The notes under the pieces: model-generated
The model's input: the letters and a program-made list of their open reading frames with translations, nothing else
Databases searched by the model: none
What the model was told of the DNA's origin: nothing
DNA from: Spirochaetota bacterium
GTDB taxonomy: Bacteria > Spirochaetota > JAHITG01
Direction: 5' to 3'
Assembly: GCA_018817865.1 (NCBI GenBank)
Contig: JAHITG010000408.1
Location: 1 to 17,888 of the forward strand
DNA length: 17,888 nt
Part shown: positions 1-7,329 of the stretch, in pieces
Layout of the letters: the number at the start of each line of letters is the position of its first letter
How positions within the stretch are numbered: the stretch's first letter is position 1
Position numbers and translations under genes: made by a program

Positions 1-285
1 CCTTATGCCTCAATGGATACAGGCGGTAACATCTATAGACGAGGTGCTAGCTAAACCCAAGGCTGCCTCGACAGCCAAGGATATCTCTGCTGCCAGCGGT
101 TCTGTAGTCTACTTCACCGTACCTACAGGTAAGATGTGGAGCCTCAAATTCATAAGACGTACGTCTACAACCGGTAGCTCGAGCATAAGTCTGACAATAG
201 CCGGCGTAACAGTCCAGATAACCGATGCCTCAGTATCTCCTCAGTCCTTCAACCCCGGATCTGTCATCAAGCTCAGTGAAAATGA
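1..285 (+). other. Compositionally distinct segment encoding a virion-like beta-protein fragment
   Basis: Bases 1-240 are 50% G+C by hand count, whereas rows around 301-540 are about 33-35%. Six of the eight Ile codons up to about position 275 are ATA, while the following gene uses ATC heavily. The encoded residues (for example VVYFTVPTGKMWSL and a run rich in Ser, Thr and Gly) resemble the beta-strand repeats of phage or archaeal-virus structural proteins. That resemblance is from memory, not a search. The composition changes between about 275 and 300, just where the helical N-terminus of the HD-GYP protein begins. Either a real fusion or an assembly/amplification chimera would explain this; I favour a chimera because the segment lies at the very edge of the sequence. 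Confidence 0.6.
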
Positions 286-1672
286 TTATTCCGGGGATTT
301 TAAAAGGGAAGCAAAAGAGATAATCGATCATATAAAAGATGCCCATGAAGAGATCTTCATCATCGAGAACCTGAAGGAGAGTGCTCTAAAACAGGTCAAT
401 AAGAGTATCAATACCCGGATCGACCGTATTCATGTGCTCCTTGAAGATATTATCAAGAATAAATCCAATAAAATTGATTATCTGAAAGATATTGTCTCTA
501 ACCTTATAGATGACACAGGACCGAAAAAAGATTCCACATTCCTGCTTTTAAATATAAAAAGAAGAAAATTCAACCTTATCATCCGCCACTCGATCAATGT
601 CTGCCTCATTGCCATATCCATTGCCATTGAATTAACAAAGATAATGACCAATAAACTGAACGATCCTTCAGTTCGTGGAGATTTCAAAAAACTGAGTATC
701 TGCAATAAAAAGATCTTCACAAAAAAAGAGCTGGTTGACCTGGGAGTGGCAGCGCTTCTGCATGATATCGGTCTTCTGGAATACTTCCCGGACATTGATG
801 AAAATACTCAATTCGACATGAAAGACCGGTCAAAAATAGAACTGCATCCTAATAATGCTTATCATTTGTTAACTGGATTAAAGGTTGATTATGAGATCCG
901 TAAGGCCGTGCTCCAGCATCATGAACGGATAGACGGAAGCGGATATCCGGACAGTATCAAAGGGCGTCTTTTCAACAAGTATTCCCTGGTCCTTTCCTTT
1001 GCAAACTATATCGAGCTGTTAACCAGTAAAAATCCATTCCATAAAAAGATGCATGCCCACAGGGCTATTATGCATATTCTGAAGAAAGAGAGGTCCCAGT
1101 TCGATAATGATATCACCCTGGCATACTGCAGGGCAGCATCCCTTTATCCGATCGGTTCCTGGATCTATCTGTCCAACAATAAGATCGGGATCGTATTTAA
1201 AGCAAACAGAAATAATATAAAAAGGCCCATCGTAAAATGTGTATATACATCGGACATGAAAGAACTTCTGAAAAAGGAGTTCATTGATCTGAGTAAATCT
1301 TCCTTAAAAATAAATGAATTGATAGATATTGAGTCACTGACCATGCTGGATAAGAGCATTGAAAAATATATCTTTGATGAAAGAGAATTCATGCGGATCA
1401 CTGTTAATATTGAGGGCAAAATAAATATACCGGATTCCAGCCTCTTTTTTAAAAGCAGGATCAAGGATATCTCTGCCGGTGGTTTAAGGCTGGAATTGAC
1501 CGAACCCTTAAGCCTGGGTACTGAATTATATATAGATTTTACTATTAAAGATAAAAAACTTCAGCAGATAAAAAGCATCATTGTCTGGATCGACCTTAAA
1601 ACTAACCAGTATGGTCTGCGGTTTATTGACCTGGACAGTAACATCAAAGAATTTTTAATGGAATTAAGCTAA
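5..1672 (+). CDS. HD-GYP domain / PilZ domain cyclic-di-GMP protein with a foreign-looking N-terminus
   Basis: Likely a cytoplasmic cyclic-di-GMP phosphodiesterase that also binds c-di-GMP. The HD-GYP domain spans about residues 190-375. It shows H195, the HD pair H253-D254 (LLHDIGLLEY), H281 (LHPNNAYHLL) and the diagnostic HHERIDGSGYPD at 305-316. A PilZ domain follows at about 458-553 with both c-di-GMP signatures, R460-x3-R464 and D488-x-S-x-x-G (DISAGG). Residues 95-175 look helical or coiled coil. Residues 1-90 are a beta-rich, Ser/Thr/Val-rich stretch of different composition and do not belong to this family (see the separate entry). There is no ATG between codon 44 and codon 213, so the native start is not visible. 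The frame is open to the left edge of the window, so the gene may be 5'-partial. The domain calls are secure; catalytic activity is inferred from the motifs. Confidence 0.88.
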   Translation: MPQWIQAVTSIDEVLAKPKAASTAKDISAASGSVVYFTVPTGKMWSLKFIRRTSTTGSSSISLTIAGVTVQITDASVSPQSFNPGSVIKLSENDYSGDFKREAKEIIDHIKDAHEEIFIIENLKESALKQVNKSINTRIDRIHVLLEDIIKNKSNKIDYLKDIVSNLIDDTGPKKDSTFLLLNIKRRKFNLIIRHSINVCLIAISIAIELTKIMTNKLNDPSVRGDFKKLSICNKKIFTKKELVDLGVAALLHDIGLLEYFPDIDENTQFDMKDRSKIELHPNNAYHLLTGLKVDYEIRKAVLQHHERIDGSGYPDSIKGRLFNKYSLVLSFANYIELLTSKNPFHKKMHAHRAIMHILKKERSQFDNDITLAYCRAASLYPIGSWIYLSNNKIGIVFKANRNNIKRPIVKCVYTSDMKELLKKEFIDLSKSSLKINELIDIESLTMLDKSIEKYIFDEREFMRITVNIEGKINIPDSSLFFKSRIKDISAGGLRLELTEPLSLGTELYIDFTIKDKKLQQIKSIIVWIDLKTNQYGLRFIDLDSNIKEFLMELS

Positions 1673-1716
1673 GGCTTCATGCTTTACTGAAGCTATTACA
1701 TAAAAGGAGTTTTAAT

Positions 1717-2064
1717 ATGAAAAAAATATTTATTTTATCCATCCTGTTACTGTTAGTCTTGATTTCCTGTGATGAAGAGGAGCAGGAACTCACAAAAGGA
1801 TACTACCCTGATGAAACCCATTACGAAGTCATCGCATTCGGCAGAGCCCCGGAACATATCAACAACAGAGTACAGGCCAGGAACATGGCTAAAGAAGCGG
1901 CTCTGATCCAGGCACAGCTGTATATCCGGAAAGAGTTCAAACTTCCGGAGGATTCAATACAAAACTCGGGGATCATAAAAGAAGTACAGTTCAAAGGGGA
2001 TCATCTCTGCAGGTTAAAATATAAGATTGAAGTTAAAGCTTTAAAGAAAAAGGCGGATCAGTAA
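1717..2064 (+). CDS. Small LPP20-like lipoprotein
   Basis: A 115-residue exported lipoprotein. It begins with a Lys-Lys N-region, a Leu/Ile-rich core and a relaxed lipobox ending LISC, with lipidated C18 followed by D19 and an acidic stretch. The mature part has an ARNMAKEAALIQAQ helix of the type seen in LPP20-family lipoproteins, where a short alpha/beta domain sits beneath the envelope. The start is fixed by a strong Shine-Dalgarno sequence AAAGGAG at 1703-1709, spaced 7 nt before the ATG. It lies 44 nt after the HD-GYP gene on the same strand. Its stop codon directly abuts the stop codon of the opposing gene. Asp at +2 would retain a lipoprotein in the inner membrane in E. coli, but spirochaete-type sorting does not follow that rule. 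The LPP20 assignment is tentative; the lipoprotein call is firm. Confidence 0.7.
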   Translation: MKKIFILSILLLLVLISCDEEEQELTKGYYPDETHYEVIAFGRAPEHINNRVQARNMAKEAALIQAQLYIRKEFKLPEDSIQNSGIIKEVQFKGDHLCRLKYKIEVKALKKKADQ

Positions 2065-2937
2065 TTATTCATTAATAATAAACTGATTAGTAGAAGGTTT
2101 ATACTCTCTATAATTATCGATATGCAGTTCAGGATAGATCCTTTTCTTCAGCTCTTCTTTAAGTACGGATTCACCCGGATAGTACATATTGATAGCTTCA
2201 AGAAGGATCTTCTTGTGTTCCTTCTTCATATAATCATAGGACATTTTTCCGACAAAGACCCAGTCATATTTTTTTGCGATCGCTACCAATACGCCCCATA
2301 TCCGTGATTCCCATTCAGAAACGAACATGGCATCAATACCAAACTTTTTATATTCCATTAAATACTTAAGTGCTTTTCTGTAATTGCCAATATAGAGGCT
2401 GCAGTAAGTAAGACTCCTGTAAATATTCCGTACCAGATCCTTATAGATCTCTTTATTGGTCACCTGAGGGTCCCATTGAACTTTGTCCCTCAGGATCTCC
2501 AGAGCCCGGGTAAAATACCATTCGGATTCAATAAAATCACTCAGCAATGAACCGCTGGTCATAGTAAAGATCTCGACCTGGTAAGGATTTCTGATATATT
2601 TATCATATATATCCGGTTTATCTTCATATATTTTTATTCCCATTACTTTTCTGAATGAATCAAACCGGTCATCACCCAGATAAGCTTTTACGCCATTATA
2701 TCCTGCCATATAATAAGCCCATGCAACGATCATGAACTCTATGGGTTTTTTCCTGTTGAAGATCAATTCCTGAGCATAATTTCCATACCCGGTATGTCCA
2801 TGTATTGGCCACTCCAGAAGCGGAGCTTCCGGCACTTCCTGCTCACTGACAAGTTTTGAATCCTCTGCCTTTTCCTGTGCATGATTCAGGCTTACAGCAA
2901 GCAGCAAGATCATAACCAATACTAAAAATCTTTTCAT
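2065..2937 (-). CDS. Secreted helical protein of unknown function
   Basis: I do not recognise a named family with confidence. The 290-residue protein starts with a clear Sec signal peptide (MKRFLVLVMILLLAVSLNHA) with a probable cleavage after A20. It continues with an acidic, Pro-containing linker and then a mostly alpha-helical, aromatic-rich body. One stretch at about 170-200 (YRSLTYCSLYIGNYRKALKY) looks like a single TPR-type helix hairpin. I chose the start at 2937 rather than 2967 because AGGGAG lies 9 nt upstream and the signal peptide begins there. It sits 86 nt downstream of the HEAT gene on the same strand, so the two may be co-transcribed. A periplasmic structural role is possible. 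Helical periplasmic flagellar-sheath proteins of spirochaetes (FcpA type) are one candidate, but I cannot demonstrate that from sequence alone. Confidence 0.7.
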   Translation of the reverse strand: MKRFLVLVMILLLAVSLNHAQEKAEDSKLVSEQEVPEAPLLEWPIHGHTGYGNYAQELIFNRKKPIEFMIVAWAYYMAGYNGVKAYLGDDRFDSFRKVMGIKIYEDKPDIYDKYIRNPYQVEIFTMTSGSLLSDFIESEWYFTRALEILRDKVQWDPQVTNKEIYKDLVRNIYRSLTYCSLYIGNYRKALKYLMEYKKFGIDAMFVSEWESRIWGVLVAIAKKYDWVFVGKMSYDYMKKEHKKILLEAINMYYPGESVLKEELKKRIYPELHIDNYREYKPSTNQFIINE

Positions 2938-2983
2938 ACTGATGCACTCCCTATATGCATTGAACAAATCACTTTCATATATT

Positions 2984-3013
2984 TTTATATCGACTCTTTA
3001 AACTTTTTATTAA
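2984..3013 (-). promoter_or_regulatory. Possible sigma70-type promoter before the secreted protein gene
   Basis: Reading the minus strand, TTAATA (3013-3008) and TATAAA (2989-2984) are separated by 18 bases, with the start codon of the downstream gene at 2937. Each box matches the consensus moderately. The whole gap is AT-rich, so chance matches are likely. Confidence 0.25.
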
Positions 3014-3023
3014 CTTTTTTTAA

Positions 3024-3707
3024 TCAGTCCCAATTAAGCTTTTTTAATGCATCCAGCGCAGCCATCCTGGTGCTGTTGGATAACTTTTTTGACTGAGAAA
3101 TATCAGACAATATTAAAAAAGCGGACTTATGCCCCACTTCCCCCAGCTGCTGTGTTGCTATAAGTATCAGGTCATCTTCTACACTTGGTTTTTCCTGCTG
3201 AAGCTGAAAATCAACATACTTCTCGATCTGCTGTACACTCTCTTCCTTCTTATACGATCCCAGCGATCGCAAACAGCATTCTTTAACTCTTTTGTCTTTA
3301 TCCGAAAGCAGGGTTGTACCAAAAAATACGATCGACTCGGTTTTATTCACTTTACCGAGCATAATTGCTGCTTCGGATCTGATATCCTCATCAAATCCGG
3401 GAGCTATCCCTTTCTTCTTTTTAAATTTATCAATATACATTTTTGGATTCCAGCTGTAGATCATGATCGCTGTCAGAAGATCTGTCGCGGTTTTATCCTT
3501 TTTCTCACCCAGCCTGCGGATAGCAGCGATCTTCATCTCTTTTTTGCTCTCTTCCACGACCCTCATCAGAGAAGGCATGTCATGCTTCTTTAAAACAGTA
3601 TAATAAGTCATCACTTCTTCTTCATAGTCGTACACTTTTCCTGACAACGGGAGAGAAACTAAAAGGATCAAAAATAATACTGCCTGAATACATAGAAATC
3701 TTTTCAT
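3024..3707 (-). CDS. Secreted HEAT-repeat protein
   Basis: A 227-residue exported protein with a Sec signal peptide (MKRFL start, hydrophobic core to about residue 20, small residues SG near 22-23). The mature part is a short helical solenoid with HEAT-like hairpins at about 55-82 (IAAIRRLGEKKD), 108-135 (SEAAIMLGKVN), 138-165 (KECCLRSLGSYKKEES), 176-202 (ATQQLGEVGHKS) and a last half repeat near 211-226 (MAALDALKKLN). Such repeats normally form protein-binding scaffolds without catalytic activity. The start is supported by a near-perfect Shine-Dalgarno AAGGAGG about 5 nt upstream. It is the first gene of the minus-strand pair that ends at 2065. Like its neighbour it begins MKRFL, which may reflect signal-peptide convergence rather than duplication, since the mature parts do not resemble each other. 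Confidence 0.75.
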   Translation of the reverse strand: MKRFLCIQAVLFLILLVSLPLSGKVYDYEEEVMTYYTVLKKHDMPSLMRVVEESKKEMKIAAIRRLGEKKDKTATDLLTAIMIYSWNPKMYIDKFKKKKGIAPGFDEDIRSEAAIMLGKVNKTESIVFFGTTLLSDKDKRVKECCLRSLGSYKKEESVQQIEKYVDFQLQQEKPSVEDDLILIATQQLGEVGHKSAFLILSDISQSKKLSNSTRMAALDALKKLNWD

Positions 3708-3797
3708 GTTATCCTCCTTATCGACGAAAAAAATAAATTTTTAAGAACAATTAATATAATAGTCTACCGCATTTTTACAGCATGTCCATTTTATTAT

Positions 3798-3840
3798 AAC
3801 CACAGAGATCACAAAGGATGAAAAAAAGAACACAGAGACA
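3798..3840. repeat. CACAGAG-type intergenic repeat copy
   Basis: An AACCACAGAGATCACAAAGG unit is followed, after an A-rich spacer, by a second AACACAGAGACA unit. CACAGAGA therefore occurs twice (3801-3808 and 3831-3838), with a degenerate CACAAAG between. The stretch stands out from the very AT-rich gap around it. From memory, CACAGAG-rich strings recur as dispersed intergenic sequences in many environmental bacterial genomes. Only one copy lies in this window, so dispersal here is unproven. Confidence 0.45.
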
Positions 3841-3892
3841 AATTGAAATATATAAAATTACACTTTATACTACTATATTATAATTTTCTAAT

Positions 3893-3921
3893 TTGACATA
3901 ATAATTAAAATCATGTACTTT
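3893..3921 (+). promoter_or_regulatory. Candidate promoter of the exosortase-like gene
   Basis: A perfect -35 box TTGACA (3893-3898) is followed after 17 bases by TACTTT (3916-3921), a weak -10. Transcription would begin around 3928, only about 7 bases before the ATG at 3935. That leaves no room for a normal ribosome binding site, and none is visible. A very short or absent leader is therefore possible. Confidence 0.35.
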
Positions 3922-3934
3922 AATTAAAAGAACC

Positions 3935-4768
3935 ATGAACCAGTATTTATTTAATATCAATAACATATTGATCATTCCCGCATCTCTTGTTCTGCTTTGC
4001 CTGTATAAGAAGAGCACCTTTCTCTATCTTCTTTCCATAGGCCTTTTAATAACTTCGTTCACAATAAAAGCCCTCATCGATGTCAGCAATATTGATTCGA
4101 TCAACTATGATACCCTGATCACGAATATTATCATCATAATTATCCTGATCTACATCTCATTCAGGATACTGGAAACAAAAATCAATTGGGAAACATTATT
4201 GTATCTGAAAAAGATCATTCTAACAGGATTCGGAATATTCTTTTTGGTTGAAAATATCCCTTTCTTAAGAGGGATCATAAGTTATTTGATCACACTGCCT
4301 TCGATGCTTCTGGCAAAAATATTTAGTTTTTCCGGCAGTATCGAAGGGATCGATTACGGTCATTATCCGATGTACTGGCAGACCTTCATAGAATATATAA
4401 ACAGGGTCCCGTTTGAAGTCCATGTACCGATAGCAGGAACAAATATCGGGATCGTTCTGGGATGTACCGGACTGCGTGAAATACTGCTCTTTTACAGCAT
4501 AATTCAATTCACTGGGATACCTCAAAAGGAAAAAAATAAAACATTCCGCCTGGTCTTTTTTTCTATCATGATAATTAATATTATCAGGAACGCTATTGTT
4601 CTCATTTTCACCGGAGGCAGAAATGTGCCTTTTGAAACAACACATCATCTTATAGGGGGAATAATGATCTTCCTCACCCTGCTTGGACTGTTCATATATG
4701 TATTGATCAGGATCCCTGAGGTCAACAAACGCCTTGAGAACCTCTTCGGCCTGAAACCGATAGAATAA
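3935..4768 (+). CDS. Exosortase/archaeosortase family transmembrane protein
   Basis: A 277-residue polytopic membrane protein with about 7-8 hydrophobic segments (for example 11-25, 30-45, 60-78, 95-112, 205-227, 243-260). It carries the three elements that define exosortase/archaeosortase transpeptidases in the expected order. These are the cysteine motif G176-C177-T-G-L-R-E, the arginine in NIIRN (R218), and a histidine in TTHHLIGG (H237 or H238). Family members cut sorting signals made of a short motif, a TM helix and basic residues, and attach the protein to an envelope molecule, usually on the outer face of the inner membrane. The start at 3935 has no good Shine-Dalgarno. It faces the glycosyltransferase gene convergently across 26 nt. 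No PEP-CTERM-like substrate is evident nearby. The family call is good; the subclass is unknown. Confidence 0.8.
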   Translation: MNQYLFNINNILIIPASLVLLCLYKKSTFLYLLSIGLLITSFTIKALIDVSNIDSINYDTLITNIIIIIILIYISFRILETKINWETLLYLKKIILTGFGIFFLVENIPFLRGIISYLITLPSMLLAKIFSFSGSIEGIDYGHYPMYWQTFIEYINRVPFEVHVPIAGTNIGIVLGCTGLREILLFYSIIQFTGIPQKEKNKTFRLVFFSIMIINIIRNAIVLIFTGGRNVPFETTHHLIGGIMIFLTLLGLFIYVLIRIPEVNKRLENLFGLKPIE

Positions 4769-4794
4769 TTCACCAGGCACCTGTTGTTCCCTCT

Positions 4795-5877
4795 TTAAAA
4801 TTTATTCATAAGATGTTTTTTAAATTCCCCGGCTATCTTCTCCCAGTTATAATGCTTTTTAATATACTGATATCCCTGATCTTCCCTCCTGTCTTTGGGG
4901 AACTTTTTCAGGACCTCATCCAGCAGTCTTATAAAGCTTGAAATACTCTTATTGCTCTGATATGTAAATTTTTTAAAGAGTTTCAATTCACCTACATTAT
5001 TGCAGATGATCTTTTTTCGAAGAGCCAGGTGTTCCCGCAGCTTCATGGAAGAGCGGAAGTAATTTACTTTTTTATCTTTATAGTATACAAGGGATAGATC
5101 GGACAGCAGAACATACTGTACAATTTCCCGAGGAGTACAATAACCGGTAAAAAATATATTATTGATCTTTAGCTTTTCAGCCAGTTCCCTGTAATGATCC
5201 AGCATGGGACCGCCTCCTGCGATGATCAGAAAAGTCTTCTCTATTTCCAGAGTCCTCCTTATATTTTCAAGAATAATATCAAGATCAGAGGCAATATTAA
5301 GATGAGCCGTATATATAAGGATCCTGGTTCCCTTCTTTAATTCATGTTTTTTTAAAAATCCTGTTTTGAATTTCTCATTCCCTTTCCCGGGAGAAAACAG
5401 ATTGAGATCCACTCCCTGCTTCAACACAAACAGCCGGCCTCTGGATACCCCGTACTCCTTTTGTATAAAATCTTTTAAAAGCGGATTATGATAAGTGACC
5501 ATATCAAAAAATCTCGGAAAAGGCTTCTGTATCCACCGTGAGATCAAACTTATCGCACCACTCCTGTATCCAAAATCAATATCATCTATATCAACCGCAA
5601 TTCTATTCTTTGTAAAGATTCTCTTTATCAATAAAGGCAGAAGTGTGTTGGGATATGGTTTTATGGCAACACCGGTTTTATAATCAGTTTTAATAACAGC
5701 AAAAAAAGAGATAAAAAAATTTAGGAGAAAATCAAGCATTAAAGGTTTTGAAAGAGACGGCTTTACAAGCTTCACTCTGGCTCCTGCCTTTTTCAATGAA
5801 TCAGCAAGATAAGTGGCACGCAGGAAACATCCTGAATTACGGGACAGAGAGGATAAAATTAAAAAATCATATTTCAT
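4795..5877 (-). CDS. GT4-type (GT-B fold) glycosyltransferase
   Basis: A 360-residue cytoplasmic or membrane-peripheral enzyme that should transfer a sugar from a nucleotide-sugar donor. The N-terminal acceptor-side Rossmann-like domain spans about 1-150, with a G-x-F-x-R-A-x-x-L-A helix near 16-25. The hinge reads KQGVDLNLFSP at 153-163. The donor domain follows with ILIYTAHL (186-193), LIIAGGGP (217-224), FFTGYC (242-247) and the region corresponding to the GT4 EX7E motif around SSMKLREHLAL (276-286). The start at 5877 is chosen over a longer upstream ATG because it overlaps the radical SAM stop codon as ATGA, a classic coupled start, and because the extra residues of the longer form are charged and unlike the family. 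It is the last gene of the operon. Donor and acceptor cannot be predicted. Confidence 0.8.
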   Translation of the reverse strand: MKYDFLILSSLSRNSGCFLRATYLADSLKKAGARVKLVKPSLSKPLMLDFLLNFFISFFAVIKTDYKTGVAIKPYPNTLLPLLIKRIFTKNRIAVDIDDIDFGYRSGAISLISRWIQKPFPRFFDMVTYHNPLLKDFIQKEYGVSRGRLFVLKQGVDLNLFSPGKGNEKFKTGFLKKHELKKGTRILIYTAHLNIASDLDIILENIRRTLEIEKTFLIIAGGGPMLDHYRELAEKLKINNIFFTGYCTPREIVQYVLLSDLSLVYYKDKKVNYFRSSMKLREHLALRKKIICNNVGELKLFKKFTYQSNKSISSFIRLLDEVLKKFPKDRREDQGYQYIKKHYNWEKIAGEFKKHLMNKF

Positions 5878-7325
5878 CGTATCATCGTCTTTTTTAATAG
5901 GGCTTTGATCCTCGAGAGGATCTTGATAAAGCCCTGAATATTCCACTTCCAGTCAAATATCCGTATCTTTCGAAGGAGATACCAGGGCCGAAAGATCAAC
6001 TTTCTGTAAACATAACTCTTTAAGCCGATCAGATCATCAGTGCTTAAACCTTTGGTACGAACTACCGGGACAGGAGATAAAGGAGAATATTTCTTCCAGT
6101 CTTCGCTTTGAAGCAGACCATTTTTCTTGTAGTAGGTATATATATCCGTATTGGGAAAGGGAGTGGCAAAACAGAACTGAGAATAGAAGGGATCGATCTC
6201 TTTAATAAACCGGATGGTCTCCATTATGGTCTGGCTTGTTTCACCCGGAAGTCCGATGATCGCCAGGCCGTAAAAGAGGATTCTGTTCTTATGAAGAAGC
6301 CCGGCAGCCCTGCGGATATCATCCAGTGTTACGCCTTTTCCGGTCATCTTCAATACTTTTTCAGAACCGGATTCGATCCCGATGGCCATCTCCTCACACC
6401 CGCTCTCTTTCATCAGCTTCAGCATCTCGTCATCCAGCAGATTGGCTCTTGTGCATCCGGCCCATTTCAGGCCCAGCTTCTCTTTGATCATCATTTTCAG
6501 CAGATTGATAAAATGATCCCTTTTTAGTCCTAACAGGTCATCAAAAAAGAGAAAACTTTTAAGTTTGAATTCTTCTTTAAGCCATTTCAGCTCTTCCATG
6601 ACCTTTTCGGGCTTCCTCACCCGGTAACCCATCCTGGCATACGCACAGAAGGAACAGCTGAACGGGCATCCCCTTGACGTCACTACCAGGGCAAAGGGTG
6701 AATCCAGGACACCGGTATGGTACGGCTTTAAATTCGGAAGAAGTTCATAAGCGGGAAGAGGCCAGTTATCAATATCCATCTTTAATATATTTACAGGAGG
6801 TGTGGTGATACACTTTTTTCCCTTTAAAAAGGAGATACCTTTTACTTTCTCAAGGCCGTTTTTGAACTTATCTTTTTTCCTGCTGAGATGATCGATCACA
6901 TCCTTTATAATGATATCCATTTCAAAATTTACAAAGATATCTATAAAACTGTATTTATTTAAAAAATCTTTTTTCAGCCACGCTACATCGGAAATGATCT
7001 TATTTCGGAGAATAAGGATAGATCCATATCTCTTCTTAATGTATTTCAGGACTGCCAGGTCCTCATCCTGTGTATCAAATCCGCAGCGTGAAATTACAAC
7101 ATCCGGCTTGACCGGACGAAGCTGCTCTTTAAGGGTCTCAAAGGAGATATCAAAACCATTGGCATCAATAAATGTGATATCATGATCATCCTTCTTTAGA
7201 ACACCGGCCGTATACAGAAGGTTAAGGGGAAGGTACACCGCACCAAGGTCCTTATGTTCATATCGTTCCTCCCGTACAACAGGATAACCGTCTACTCGGG
7301 GCGGATTAAGGATCAGGATCTTCAT
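5874..7325 (-). CDS. B12-binding-domain radical SAM protein
   Basis: A 483-residue iron-sulfur enzyme. Residues 1-150 form a cobalamin-binding-type Rossmann domain (LILNPP start, LPLNLLYTAGVLK, ITFIDANG). The usual DxHxxG cobalt-ligand motif is absent, as in many BchE-like members. The radical SAM core follows with RGCPFSCSFC, whose cysteines C220, C224 and C227 make the CxxxCxxC cluster site. After it come a glycine-rich SAM-contact region (MAIGIESGSE) and IIGLPGET. The C-terminal ~90 residues are basic and probably helical. Such enzymes do radical methylations, cyclisations or rearrangements, often on lipids, tetrapyrroles or secondary metabolites; the substrate here is unknown. It begins 4 nt after the ATPase F stop, with GGAG inside the end of that gene, and ends in a 4-nt overlap with the glycosyltransferase, which suggests a shared pathway. 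Confidence 0.85.
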   Translation of the reverse strand: MKILILNPPRVDGYPVVREERYEHKDLGAVYLPLNLLYTAGVLKKDDHDITFIDANGFDISFETLKEQLRPVKPDVVISRCGFDTQDEDLAVLKYIKKRYGSILILRNKIISDVAWLKKDFLNKYSFIDIFVNFEMDIIIKDVIDHLSRKKDKFKNGLEKVKGISFLKGKKCITTPPVNILKMDIDNWPLPAYELLPNLKPYHTGVLDSPFALVVTSRGCPFSCSFCAYARMGYRVRKPEKVMEELKWLKEEFKLKSFLFFDDLLGLKRDHFINLLKMMIKEKLGLKWAGCTRANLLDDEMLKLMKESGCEEMAIGIESGSEKVLKMTGKGVTLDDIRRAAGLLHKNRILFYGLAIIGLPGETSQTIMETIRFIKEIDPFYSQFCFATPFPNTDIYTYYKKNGLLQSEDWKKYSPLSPVPVVRTKGLSTDDLIGLKSYVYRKLIFRPWYLLRKIRIFDWKWNIQGFIKILSRIKALLKKTMIR

Positions 7326-7329
7326 AACT

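Noticed and set aside
1674..1693. Six-base-pair hairpin (GCTTCA / TGAAGC) after the HD-GYP gene, possible terminator
   Set aside because: The stem is short with an 8-base loop and no T-run follows; the next gene lies just downstream on the same strand.
4265..4780. Long minus-strand open frame opposite the exosortase-like gene
   Set aside because: It mirrors the real gene, has no ribosome binding site, and its protein shows no family pattern.
4773..4790. Small CAGG/CCTG inverted repeat between the convergent exosortase and glycosyltransferase genes
   Set aside because: A four-base stem with a 2-base loop is too weak for a terminator.
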